Shown here piece by piece: positions 1 through 12,173 of a DNA stretch of 64,000 nt; within the stretch, counting starts at the first letter, position 1, and each line of letters opens with the position of its first letter. The position numbers were made by a program, and so were the translations under genes. Below the pieces are notes generated by a model that saw nothing but the letters and a program-made list of their open reading frames with translations, ran no database searches and had not been told where the DNA came from. Source of the DNA: Xenoacremonium recifei (taxonomy: Eukaryota > Ascomycota > Sordariomycetes > Hypocreales > Nectriaceae); contig WOFQ01000004.1 in assembly GCA_012184525.1 (NCBI GenBank), positions 806,001 through 870,000 of the forward strand, read 5' to 3'.

Positions 1-3000
1 TCGAAGCCCCCGAGCGCTCCGTGCTCAACAGACTTCCCCCTTCCTATTGTTCTGCAAAGCTTCGAGAAGCTCCAGGTGGCACGGGCGCTGGGATGCGGGA
101 ATGGGGGATGGGACGACGGACCCTTGGCTGGTGCTCTCCCATGTGTTCCAAAACGGCTGTCAGGGAGTGTGGAGAGATGGCCGTTGGATCGTGCCATATC
201 AACCTCGCGACAATGGGCAATGGGCATTTGGAATTGGACCATCTGAAGCAATGCGGTTGCGGCTCCGGTTCGGTTCCATTCCCTCTACCACCCTTTGCCC
301 CCCGTCGGATGCAGGCCAGGTTTCCTCCCCCAGAAGAACCCTCGGGAGAGAGCATGCCCCGGGTTCCCTGCTGCCCGGACGCACATGTGAGTGCGTGTAA
401 ACGGAGCATACGTACTTACATGCAGAGCGACGTATTAGCACCGAAGAACTCCGTTTTCGACGCCCCGTCCATCGTCCCGCGATCCCTCAACGGGCCATCG
501 GATTGGATACTGCCGGAGCTGGGTCTCATTCCTTCTCATCTTCGCACAGCCAGGGCTTTCGGACGTCGTCACACAGTTTGACTTCTTCCTTGGCCCACTT
601 ACACTCTGCCCCATTCCGCTACAACACCACTGGCGATCCGTCACAGCCCGCATTCCCACAATAGGAGTTGCCCATTTGGACTCCTGTGTGCTTGCCAGGT
701 TGGGACCGGTGAGCAGTCTGGAGGGCCTCAGGCTTCACCGACATCCATCGAACGACTGCAGGAGGCGAAAATCTCGGGTGCAGAAACACCTCAACAGCCC
801 ACCGAAAAGGACTCAAGATAGCGCTGAAAGTCGCTGGAAGTGTCTCACAGAATGCACACACTTCCCTCTTTCTAGAAGTTCCTCCTCTCTAGCCGGCTGG
901 GGCTGCCTCCATCGGCCGGCTTCGCAGGCTTCGATCCGATCCAACAGATGGCTTCTGGCGGACCACTCACCCACACACCACACACACCGTCAGCCATTTC
1001 AGGCCAAGGTCTGAACGACTGTTGGCGCCAGGTTCAGCGTCACCTGCGCCTCCCCGTCTTCTCAATAACGCCGCCCTTGCCGCTTTCCTATTGTCGTTGG
1101 ATTATGACAGACTTGCGACGCCCATGTGGCAAGCCTAGCTGCAGCTGCGTCCAATAGCTGCCAGCGCCATCAACGCCCCGGCGCCCCTGGCGCACCCTCT
1201 TCAGCCTAGGTCCTCGAGACACAAACCTTCTAGAAGCTCTTTGTAGGTCTGTGCTAGCGTGCGAGCCCCCCAGCCCGAATAGGGCCTCTGAGAGCATGAT
1301 GACGCCCTGGCACACTCCCTGAGCTTCTTTGACAGTTTGTTGACTTCTTTGACAGTTGGCCCTTGTCGCCAGCCATCCCCAAGCCATCTTCGGTGAACGC
1401 GATGCCCTTGCGACGCCAAAAGGCCCCAGGGATCCGGTGAATCAAACACAATGCTTGCAGTCTATTTTCGTCTGAATGGGGCAATCGGCTTCGAGCATGA
1501 ATGAAACAATTAACATTAAACCTCCGCACTAGCGCCGCTGGGATCCATGCAGCTCCAGCCATGAGAACGTTTGGTCGCAACCAGGTTTCGATCCAGGGGA
1601 GCTGCGGCAGAGCAACAGGCACGTGTGTCATCAGGTGAATAGATGAATGGAAGATCTGAGGTAACTCAATTACGAAGTAGCATCCGGGCTAGCGAGACCG
1701 ACTTACGAAACCTACTCGCGCCATCGGACACCTCGCCGCGCCCAGATATGAGGTGGTTTTTCATCTCCCACTCTTCAAAGCACCTAACCGTAGTGTCTGC
1801 ACTACGTCCCGAAAGGGTTGTGACAAACGGGCGGCCCAGCGCTTGAGGCTTTTGCAATCAATCAAACCTGGCCGGTGCAACGAGACACAGCTGATGAGAA
1901 CCGAGACCCCCGCCTGGGGAGCTTTGGAGTCGGTTTCCGGCGAGCTGGATGGCTTGGTCGCAGCTTGCAAGCGAGACACCACGGACACATGCAAGGGATG
2001 TTAGCAGCTCCACGCCTTCTGGAAAGAACAAAGAAGAAGTCCAAGTCCAGCAAGCTCGGGTCAACGAGGCTTACTGGGACGCCGTCCGCCCTGCAGGTGG
2101 CCCTTGACAGAGTCCTGCCAAGTTGGTCCTGGCTTCCCCGGCTGTTGCTATTGTCGTCGTCGATCCCATCCGAGCTTTGTCTGCATTTCCCCCCTGCATC
2201 ATTCAGGACGAATAGCAGCCGTCGAACCCTAGCGAAGCACGCTTGAAACGTCGGCATTCTATGGCGAAGGTTGGCGCGGACAATACAATATCGACGCTAT
2301 TCAAAAGCCGCCAACACGCGAGGTGTGGTTTCACAGCTGATCTTGTATCACACGGGAGACGATCAACCAAGACTCGGTGAGGGCGGCAGTGAACAATCAT
2401 TACTCCAGTGAAGGGGGTGGCTGATGTTGGCGTTCGATACGAGCCCCATGGGGGTTCAGTCATGCTGATACGGCTGCCTCTCCGTATTCATGGCTGTATC
2501 TCTTTGTTTGGCATTTGCAGGGGAGCGATGCTCATGCTCCCAAACTTTGTCGGCCAAGACTGCTGCCCGAAGTGATCGACCGGGACTTCTACGGCCTTCG
2601 TCGCCCTCCCGACTCGCCGTCTCTACTCTTACAGGCCCAACCCCAGGAATACCAGGCACAGGGTCGCTCTGAGTCGACGTGGGACCGCGGGCGCGCACCG
2701 GCACTTCCGCGCGCTGGCCGCTGCTGTCCCACCCCTGTGTGCAATGGAAGGTCGCTTAACAGTTCAGAGAAGGCTTCCAGAAGCAGTGGAGAGACCGCGA
2801 GCACACACTCCCGCGCCGCCATCGTGCCATCTCATCGCCCTGCGCAGCGTTGAAGCAGGGGTGACCTGGGCCAGTGGCTGCCACGAGGGTCGCCTTCAAT
2901 CTTGGTCTGTGCCGGACGCAGCTTTGCTTCTGTCACGATGAACTCCTAGCTCGCCGCTAGACATCACCATCAGACGCCGACGCCTTTGTCGCCTTTGCAG

Positions 3001-4999
3001 AGAGTCCACCATGGTCTATTGTCTGGCCGGCGCATTCATGATCAGCAGGCTCAATTTTGCCAGGAGACGCCGAATGACCTCGTTCTGAAGCCGGGCCTAC
3101 TACCCTCTTAGGCGGCGTTGACACGATCCTCAGGTGAGGTGGAGCCGCAGTGCAATTTCAGGATCATGGTCCAGAGAGAGAGTCACCCAGTCGAGCGAGT
3201 CGAGGTCATCTTACTTCATACGACACACCCGGTTGAGTCGGCCACTGGTTGCTGTCATCTTGGGAGCAATCTTAAGTCGCCCATACGAAGCCAGCGCGGG
3301 TTCATTGTTGCTATCCGTTCTCCATATTCAGTGGGCGATGCTGGGCTGAGAACCCAGCCGGTGCGGTTTGAGATTCGTCTTCGCGCATCCGTAGTGCCAA
3401 ACGCGCCTATACTGACTCAAGATCTCAACCTGCGACTGTGACACCGTCGGGACCGAGTTGCCTGACGGAGCGAGTCGTGGTAAGGGGCGCAGCCTGATCC
3501 TGGCGACGAGGGCGTGCGAGTGCTCCCCGGCCGACGGGATCTAATCATGGCGACGCATCTGCTGTCAGATCTCTTGAAGCCCTGAGGAGACGGGACGGGA
3601 GGGAGGAAGGGCCTCTGTTCCTGAGCGTCCGAGCCAGCCCATGCGCCGATCAGGGAAGACGAGATCTCCCCGAGCCGCATCCCAGACCAGCGCCGTCTGC
3701 TTCAGAAGCTTCTACAGAACATTCTGCGCGCGACAATGGAAATGAGCTCTGTCGGACACTTCGGGCCCTTGCAGACTTGCCTGTCAGACATGACGCTGAT
3801 AGCAGGGCCGTCAGATCAAGCGAATCAGCCAGACCCGCCAGTGACCCCGGTGATCTTCAGGGCCGCGAATCTAGAAATTTTCTACTGCAATTCCTCAAGC
3901 GGAAGGCTGTTATGGAAGCCCAAGCACAGAAGTTGCTCTTCCAGATCTAGCCGCGGACGTCACAGCCGATGAACCCTGTTGTAATTAAACAGGCCGACCT
4001 CATGATTTGCCGTATACCGCGCACCCGTATCAGTCATGTTGTAGGCACTTCTATCACTCCAGCAGCCATGCCAAATTACGATGGGATGCTGGTGATTGAG
4101 TCAGTCAGGCTGCAGAATACACCGCAGAGTGGCAACCGCTCGCCCGCAGCGCAACCCCCCTTACCACTACATACATAGTGCGGAGAGAAGGACGGAGACA
4201 ATTGACGGCTCACATGCAATCTGGCCGATCCAAGATGTTTCCATCCACTCTCGCGTGGCGCGGGAAGCAGATAAAAAAGCAACAAGCGCTCTCTACGACG
4301 AAGCCTCGTAACGAACCACAGATGCAAGAGCGAGATCCAGCGGGCTTCGTGGAGATTACGCTGCCCCTCTTGCGCCATGTAGTTTACATACATGCCCATA
4401 CCATAACTCCTACAGCGCGGAAACGCATCCGGAGGAAGTGAGGCCTTCCCCTGTGGAGAGGCGGTCTGGGCCAGGATCGTCAGATCAGCTCACATCGATG
4501 GGGGATTCCGAGAGGGATGGGATTTACGCGCTGGGAGTGAATGGCCTTATGGGCGTCGAGTCGGTGTGGGTGAGCGCAGGTTTGCGGCGGGAGCATCCAT
4601 GATGACCCTCCGTGTTTACATGACTGGGTGTGTTATCAGGTATGATCGGTAAGAGATTGCTGATCCTGTGAGATATGATGCGATTTTTCTGGTGGTGGCT
4701 TTTGTGAAGTCGGTGAAAGAGACGGTGAGTTGAAATGAAAATTCGGTGAGTTATCGCGCTTACGGCTGCAAGTGTTGTGCAGCGCTGTTGTATGGTATCA
4801 TGAACGCACACACACTATCCCTCATTGACTGGCCGCAAATACAACGTCTAATTTCTCAATTTGCTTCTTTTCAGAATCTCGAAGAACTAGCTTTTATATA
4901 CATGAATATCAGAAGTCATTAGCAAGTACCCTGTAGCAAAGTCACTGTCGTCCTTCGGCGCCTCGCTGGCCCGGTATGACCTCGAGATGACATTTATGA
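1..4999. other. Gene-poor stretch, no supported gene
   Basis: I see no convincing coding gene on either strand. The open frames are short, overlap one another in several frames, contain no recognisable domain, and cannot be joined by plausible introns into a longer protein. Base composition is not strongly AT-rich, so there is no clear sign of repeat-induced point mutation, and I found no tRNA or 5S rRNA. The last part is the downstream flank of the CorA-like gene that ends at 5000. It could hold a lineage-specific non-coding RNA or an upstream control region. Confidence 0.6.
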
Positions 5000-6747
5000 C
5001 TATGTTCTTCGCTTTCTTTGTAACCTCTCAATGATGACAGCAGGAACGACTGTCACGGCTGTCAGAATAATCGTCAATACAGGGAATACCCAAAATTGCG
5101 TTGCTGGCACAAATCTTGTGCTGGTAACGCGATCGTTATCACTAACACTCTGCAACAAATTCGAACTGAAGATCGTCTATTCATCCTGTTAGAATCAAGC
5201 AGCATGAGTAATGTGCCTAGCGGACCTGGTAGACTTACAGCAGTAAGACTCGCGGGAAGGTACAGCATCGCCACAAAAGTCAGAATCTTCATAAACCTGG
5301 CGTCTTGCGACCCTTGCTCAGTGAGAACTCTCAACGATTCACTTTCTTGTTTGGCAGATGCCCCAAGATCCGTCAAGACCTTCATCATGTCTCTCATCAT
5401 GTGGTTCGTTTTGATGGCCTCCTCGTCGTTCCTAAAATTGAGGATCTGGGATAGCTGTATGTTTCCATGTCTTAGTCAAGAATATTATTCAATAACATAC
5501 AGAGAGAGAAAGAGGGGCCTTACCATCTGTGATGTCTTATCTGACTGCTTCAGGATGAGTTCGGTGGCCCTTCCATGCACCCTCATCCGACCTATCAAGA
5601 GATCCAACTTTTGGCAAGATGCCTCTCGTATTTCTGGGGCTTCGCCAAGCTCTTTGCAAAATTCCAGGTATCTCATTATCGTGTCGGTAGAGTTTTGAAT
5701 GATCATCGAACATGTCAGAAGTTTGTTATGGATGAGCTCTAGTTTCTGGATGTCCTTGAAGCAAAGTTTGAAGGTTTCTCTTGGCGTCTCAACCTCGACC
5801 GAGATGATGTTCCCTTTGCTATCTACCGAATATCGAGTCGTCTTCGGACTTGCATCATTCGCGCCGACTCGAGAGTATCGAACCAGGCATGCCTAAGCTT
5901 TTGGTCAGTTCCATGGCTATTTTGAGCATGCGGCTTAGGTTACAATCTCCTCATACTGATTCTTCATATATTTGAGGTATGGTTCCCAGTAGGACTCAGC
6001 GGCCTCGAGCATCACAATGTGTGGTAAGGACAGACGGTCCTGTAAAACGCCATCACCGTCCATGATCCTTCGTAGGCGTTTCTCTACTCCTTTCGAGGGT
6101 GTGATGAGGATCAATCGAGAGGCTTGCACGGTATAGTCATATCGCTGGTAAGCTGCCATGTGTCGCATAGACCACGGAGGTCCAGGCTGTTGGCGTCCAT
6201 GAAGTGCCGGATACCATATGTCATAGCATACCTCAGCCAATGTCGTCGAATTTCGACAGTTGTAGGTGTTGTAATGTTCTTCGCTTCCATCCCGGCCAAA
6301 GGTCCGAACAGTATTAATGAATGGCACAAATGCATGATAAGCCGCCAGCAAAGGACGAAGCTGTCGGCTGGTTATAAGAAGGCGACCTAACGTGTTCTCT
6401 TGCTTGATCACACTGTTTGTCTCTCTTAGAAAGGTGGTTTAGAATAAGAGCCTGGAACATAATAACTTACATGACGCTGGCCTTTGTTTTAGATGTTGAC
6501 TGATAACTCCATACCCTTTGTTAGTCAGTGTTGACGATAGAAATGGTGGTTATAAACCTACGTCAAGATAGTGATCCAGTTCTTGTTCGTCTCTGATCCT
6601 CAGGGACCCGGGGTTACTCCCCTCGCTAGGCGAGAAGAGTGCATCCAACTCGGTTCTATCGCTCGAACTGCAAAGAGGGTCTTCATCTAGGCGAAAGAGT
6701 TCGTGAAGTCGCTCGCTATCGTCAAATTGCTCGTATGTGTTCATCAT
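5000..6747 (-). CDS. CorA-like membrane protein (fungal family)
   Basis: Six exons read by eye (6747-6562, 6499-6471, 6412-5944, 5892-5524, 5454-5239, 5176-5000) give 481 aa with all phases consistent; exon 2 is only 29 nt. Residues about 50-215 match the soluble domain of a large, mostly uncharacterised ascomycete family, with landmarks LLITSRQLRPLL, a TFGRDG stretch and WSMRHMAAYQRYD. The C-terminal 130 residues form a helical stalk followed by the CorA-type membrane part: one segment with ARFMKILTFVAMLYLPASL then TATIFSSNL, and a second hydrophobic segment (FWVFPVLTIILTAVTVVPAV) ending in a basic tail (RLQRKRR). The GMN motif of true CorA magnesium channels is not seen, so ion transport is uncertain. 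A credible 3' splice site (TTTTATCAG) lies just upstream of the chosen ATG, so the real start may be in an unlocated upstream exon. The gene is divergent from the broken kinase gene at 7586. Confidence 0.8.
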
Positions 6748-7585
6748 TCCTGATAAAATCTACTGCTAACTACATGGAGCATTGTGAATCAAGAAATAGT
6801 TAGGGACACCCGCTGATCTCTGATATTTGTTGTCCTAGAGTACCGCCTTATTACTCCGCCTCTTCCTAATTGGAGCTGCGCCTCAAGTGACCGCCACCTA
6901 TGGCTGCAGGACAAGGCGTTATGGCCTGAGCGAGTAGATTTCTGCCTGGGAGGTTCTCTCAGCTCGCTACTGTGCTGCGACATCAAAATGCTCGACTGGC
7001 TTACCTGCGTCAGAAGTCGTGGAATTGTCAATCGATAGACAGTTGCTTCTTCCTGAATATTATGAGTCTAGGCCTGGGAGTTGGCTGCGTTGGCTCTGGC
7101 ACATCAGCTAGACTTACTTCTAAATCAAGTGTACCCCAAAGAGAAACGCAATATTGGATCAGCTTGTTCTTATCTAGGTATCGCATTTCGATTATTTGGG
7201 TGACGTGAGGCATGTTGGCATGAATCCGATAATCGGTTGATAATCCAAGAGATTTCTGGCAAACTCGGTCCAGACGACAGAATCTCACGTCTTATCTATG
7301 GGAAGCAACACAGGTCTTAACGATTAAGAGCCGCTCAGCTGATGGAAAGCATTGTGGCTTTGATGGGCTGCCTGACAGTACGCCCACACACGTGGCAGCG
7401 ACTGGTTGAGCGCCGAGACCGCGAATTCAGGCCAATAATCGTCGCCCCCCGCAGATTTTTCTCTTCCGAGCTTACCACAATCAACTTCAAGAAAACGGAT
7501 CGTGTTCCAATGAACCACGCATGCTATAAATTGGACGAGTGACCCAACCCGTCCATGACTGAGGTGGCCGCAGGACCCCGTCGCT
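6748..7585. other. Divergent intergenic space with possible 5' exon
   Basis: This 0.84 kb space separates the divergent CorA-like and kinase genes. Most of it shows nothing clear. On the minus strand 7288-7028 is open and reads a plausible helical segment (ending KLIQYCVSLWG and EVSLADV), with a good donor (GTAAGT) inside it. It could be an upstream exon of the CorA-like gene or a remnant of a related copy. I cannot place it with certainty. Confidence 0.35.
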
Positions 7586-9352
7586 ATGTCTTTAAACATT
7601 AGGAAGAAATGTTTTGACGAATTTATCCAAACGGAGAGTAGGAAAGAGTTCTTACCCGAGCGAAAACTACTCGAGATCCTGCCAGACGCGGCCATTGAGC
7701 AATGTATTCGAGAATGCGATTTCGAGGATCCGTGGATTCGAGATTATACTGCAACGGTGAAGGCAGGCGGTCGAAAGGTCCTTTTAATTCTCGTTCTCAT
7801 TCGAGAAGTCAAGCTCATAGCCAAATTCGTCGAGAATCGTCGAGCTCACGATTCTTGTCTACCGTTCAACCAAAGTGACCTCAACGAGATTCTACGAGAC
7901 AAGGCGGCAGTATCCGACTTCTACATCAGACAATGGTCTATCATCCCGGCCTTCTTTAGTGAAGGCGACACGCATAGGGTATATCACGAGGATACAATCT
8001 TTCCATTCTTAGGCCCTACACAACGCCTGCCTGGAGGGGCCTTCGGAGAAGTTGCCATTGTTACTCTCGCTAATACCCAACATCAGTTCCCGGATATGCA
8101 AAGAGAGAGGGTAGGTATTCTGTTTGAGAAATCATGAGTATTGTCATCATTCACATTACTAAAGCTAGTCAGGGAAGTCTACGGGTGGTCCGAAAGCTCC
8201 TGAAATCAGAAGGAGAAAGCGATAGCTCGTCAAACTCCAATACGAGGCCACCGGTGTTTCGCAATGAGGAACGTATCTTGAGGCTACTTCGCGAGCTCAA
8301 ACATCCAAATATAATCCAACTCCTAGCATCTTATACGATCAAAAAGGACAGCCCGGAGCACCATTTCCTCTTCCCATGCGCTGAGTGCGATCTTTCTAAA
8401 GCACTGCAAAGCGAGTCAAAAGACTTCTGGAACTCAATGTTTCCGTCGCACGATGCGTTATTCTATCAGATCTATGGCCTTTCTTGCGCCATTGCCGATC
8501 TCCATGAATATATTGGCCAGGACGGGCTGAAGCAAATTGGCTGCCACTACGATCTCAAGCCACAAAACATTCTCATCAACGATGGGCGATTGCTCTTGGG
8601 CTGACTTCGGGCTATCTCGTCTCCGCATGGGAGAAGACTCGATGTCATACTTTGTACAAGGCATGGGAGACTACATGGCCCCAGAATGCGAGCAGCTCCA
8701 TGATGGATCGTTTGTGAAGGGTATCATTAGCCGTCCCAGCGACATATGGTCCCTTGGGTGTATCCTGCTCGAGATCTTCACCTATCATTTTGGTGGAAAG
8801 CAATACGTCACCGAGTTTGGCAATTTAAGAAAGCATACACGACGCCTCCCTTTTGGTTCGTATACATCGATGAAGTTCCATTGTGGAGTGCAACCGAATA
8901 TCGAGGTTCAGAGATGGCTTGATCGTCTGACGGACGAGTGCCCCGTCATGACTTCCTACCTATCAATAATTAAGGATATGTTGAGCATCAAGGCAGAAGA
9001 TCGGCCCAGAGCGAGCGCCGTCGCCATGGGTCTTTTATTCGTCTGGGATCCACCCGATGTCCTCGCAGAATCCTTTCGCTGAATATGACTTCCATGAGTT
9101 TTGTTTCTGGATCACCGACACGGAAGAGGCGTGCACCGACTCATTAAGCTGCGACTACAGGATACAAATGGAGAAAAGCCTAAGTCGATCGTTTTTTATA
9201 CCTCACGTCTCAGAGTGAGGCTGAATGTCCCTTATTTGAGAGAATCGAAGAAGTTGGAAGTCCTGTTCAGCACATCACTCCCCGACGAAGACCAGGATAC
9301 CATTTTGGCTGCTGCTTCAGAGCACCGTGCCAGGTCTATTGACGACCCATAA
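7586..9352 (+). pseudogene. Protein kinase-like gene, frameshifted
   Basis: Exon 1 (7586-8110) encodes an N-terminal helical region and a glycine loop (LPGGAFGEV). A 62-nt intron (8111-8172) leads to the rest of the kinase fold. The catalytic loop HYDLKPQNIL is intact, but the frame then meets TGA at 8602. The DFG motif (ADFGLSRL), YMAPE, SDIWSLGCILLEI and the DRPRAS helix continue in another frame from about 8600. One extra G in the TTGGGC at 8596-8601 explains the break, and there is no nearby GT to allow an intron. After TGA at 9080 a likely C-terminal extension is spread over two frames (about 9060-9150 and 9101-9352, the latter with KSIVFYTSRL and LRESKKLEVLF), suggesting further indels. 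The beta-3 lysine region reads VVRKLL, so the usual lysine may be replaced by Arg. The family resembles fungal kinases with N-terminal regulatory regions. Decayed gene or assembly error are both possible. Confidence 0.7.
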
Positions 9353-9609
9353 CATAAAGGTCTAAAAAAGTCTCAGATTTTAAAGGGTCTGAGTCAATCC
9401 TTCACTAATTATTGTGGCATTCTAATCATAAGCTTGGATATCGAGCAACAACCTCTCATCATTGGCAATCATCTCAAAGACCACGAAGTTCGTCAGCTAG
9501 GTAACCCAAATTTCGGAAAAAGGAGCAAAAGTATAACATCCTCCACCATCTCTCTCTCAGTAGTATTAGTCTGCTGCAATTCATTCTAAGGTAAGGTCAT
9601 CGGTGTCCC

Positions 9610-11079
9610 CTACGGCCACCGAGGCTGATCACTCTCCAGGGCCGGCGTATCAATCACATTGCTATCTCCGAAGGGGTCATCTTCGTCCTCCTCGGGCTCT
9701 GGCTCGTGTCGCGCCACCGGTCGCGGAGGCTGCGGCGGCGGCGTGGGGATATGGGTGGGCTTTGCAGGGCGCGGAGGTGGCGGTGCAGGTTTGGGTGAGG
9801 GTGTCGTGATGGCGAGGCCGGAGAGGTCGGGCGGATTGCCAGTGGTGGGTGAGTGCTGGGCTGCCATTGCTTCCTTGCCCTTGATGGTAGCCACTACGAG
9901 AATGTTAGAGAATGTAAATATGAGGGGGGATATATGAGGGTGATATACTTCGATAGAGATGAGCTTGCTCGGCGAGTTCATCATCCGAGTCACTATCAGC
10001 GTCGATGGAGCGGTCCAGCTGCTCAAACGACATGAGAGCATGAACAAGTTCATCGTTGGCATGGAGTAGACCGCCCAGCCATTGTTCTTGTTCAACATGA
10101 TGGATCTGGGAGGTAGATGTCAGTTTCAACAGTCTTTTATAGTGCAAGGAGGGAAGAGAACGTACATAGCGTAGCACTCGTCGACGAAGTTGCTTGCAAA
10201 CCTCAAAGCGGTCCACGGCATCCTGATTCTCGGAGATACGCTCTCGCTCACGATTGATGCTCTGCAGCGAGTTCATGAGGTTTGTTGCGGCGAGGGACGA
10301 GTCGGCAATGACTGATTTCATCTGCTCCTTTTCAGCTTCGAGGTCAAAGGGCTTCCGCTTGCCCTTGCTCTTGTCCTTCTTCTTATCCTTGGAACCGCCG
10401 AAGAAAGACGAACCAGATGTCGAGGACGTCTTCGGCTTGTTGTCGTAGCTGGAGAGCACCGGTACAGGCATCGCCGGCCCGCCAGCTTGTTGTTGTTGCT
10501 GCTGCTGCTGGCGCTGTTGTCGGGCCTCTTCCTCCTCATCGTCACCAAAGGGGTTCGCCTCGGTCTCGCGCAGCACCTTGCTCTGCTCCTGGGTGACAGC
10601 GACCTTGCGCTTTGGCAACTCACGGTGCAGCTGGGCGATGCGCTCCAGACCGGGCGTGCCTTTATACTGAGCCCAAGAGCGGAACAGCTCGGTACACTTG
10701 GCGCGGACGTCCGGGTCGACGAGGTGCGACGAACCGCATACGCGCAGGCGCTCCAGCAGGGGCTCGTCGGCGAAAGCGCGCTGGAACCGCGGCCCGGCAT
10801 TCTGGATCAGACCGTCGAGGATCACGAGTGCCCGCAGCTGACGATGCACGTTGCCGTACTTGAGCTTCTTGCGGATGGCGCGTGCGGCCTCGGTTGGGCC
10901 TGATGCCTGCAGTTTGATGACCTCGACCAGCTCGGGGATGCCGCTCATGTCATCTTCCTCATACGTCTCCGAGGTGAGATTCTCGATGTCGACGGTGACG
11001 GCCGAGTACGGCTTCTTCTGTGAGGAGTGTGAGAGGCGCTCTACCCGGTCTGATATGACGTACGTACCTGTTGAAACAT
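9610..11079 (-). CDS. LSB5: LSB5-like VHS/GAT endocytic adaptor
   Basis: Four exons (11079-11068, 11017-10166, 10105-9949, 9893-9610) give 434 aa. The first exon encodes only MFQQ. Residues about 5-155 form a VHS/ENTH-type helical domain (ELVEVIKL, HRQLRALVILDGLIQN, LFRSWAQYK). A linker carries an NPFG motif, a run of eight Gln and a Lys-rich segment. Residues about 215-320 form a GAT-like helical bundle (LLHANDELVHALMSFEQLD), followed by a Pro-rich tail (PAPPPPRPAKP) that could bind SH3 domains and a second DPFG motif. This order matches yeast Lsb5, which binds Las17, Arf3, Sla1 and ubiquitin at the cell cortex in actin-linked endocytosis. The methionyl-tRNA synthetase gene is transcribed away from it across 1.1 kb. 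The Gln run is encoded by CAG/CAA triplets and may vary between strains. Confidence 0.85.
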
Positions 11080-12173
11080 GGTGGGCAATGTGAGCTTGTC
11101 TCTGCTATATATACTAGAAACAGCGGCTGGTCGCGATTGCTGAGCTCGCGCTACTCTACTCGGGCGAGTCTGGGTATATTAAGTTGTATGCAGGTTGCTC
11201 GACGCGCCCAGAATGATGCTATCGTCACTCAGGGTCCAGCCACACTGGAGGGGAGCTGTGGCGGGGCAAAGGAGACGTAGGTGACAGATCTTCGGGCGGG
11301 GTAGAGGGGAAAGGGGGCTGTGAAGAGGCTGCTAGCTGGAGATCAGCGAGCGCAAAGTGACAGCCGGCTTTGAGTGCTGAAGAAGTGACTCTCGGACGAG
11401 TGAGAGGAGGTGTTTTGTCGGGTCATGAGGCTCTTCATGTGATGCCAGAGATAGATAGGATAGGCCTAGGTCATACTTGGCCAGCTAAGCTCGGGATGGA
11501 TTTGAACAGCAACCAAGGTGGGGTCTCTTTGTTGGAGACAAGGCCAGCCTCAAATCGCGGCGCGGGGCATTGCGGAAACCTGGAAAAGGACCCTGGCTGA
11601 GATGACGATGCGGCCGTCTTTTCACTGTTAGTGTCTCTTTTCGGGGCTTCGTACGGTGATTCTTAATGTTTCGCCTTCTATTCATGGTCGTCAGTATCTC
11701 GCAAAGGCCAATGACCATTCACTCCCTCTGTGTGAGTTGTGTTGTTAGTCACTCCCTATCGCTAAATAGAGTACTTGGAGTTGAGTCATGGAGTTCAAGG
11801 TTTACAAGTATGACTTGCATTTTCCCACGTGCTCTAATCTTTCACCCTCCATAAATTAACTTGCATCCTAGATTTTATATCGTATTCATCTTTCCCTCGA
11901 TCTATTCACAGCATTTGGCCTCATACTGCATTATTGTACGCCCCAGCAATCAACAGTCCACCAACCTACCCTAGACCACGCCATTGCGAATCGGCCGCCT
12001 CTGCCCCTCCCCCGCCCCCGCCATCCTCGAATTTTCAAACCTCCCAACTCCAAGCCAGCCGCAGCCTCACATCTCCTGTGACTCACCCAGTCAACCACCT
12101 CCCTCACCTTTCAACCCCTTCATAATTCTGCGATACCCCCCCGATAGTCCTGCCTTGTCATCGAACATTCATC
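11080..12173. promoter_or_regulatory. Divergent promoter, LSB5 / methionyl-tRNA synthetase
   Basis: This 1.1 kb space separates the two divergent genes. Two perfect seven-base Gcn4/CPC1-type sites lie on the MetRS side: TGAGTCA at 11782-11788 (inverse orientation) and TGACTCA at 12079-12085, the latter 89 bp before the ATG. The last 150 bases before the ATG are C-rich, as is usual for filamentous-fungal leaders. No gene was found. Confidence 0.5.
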
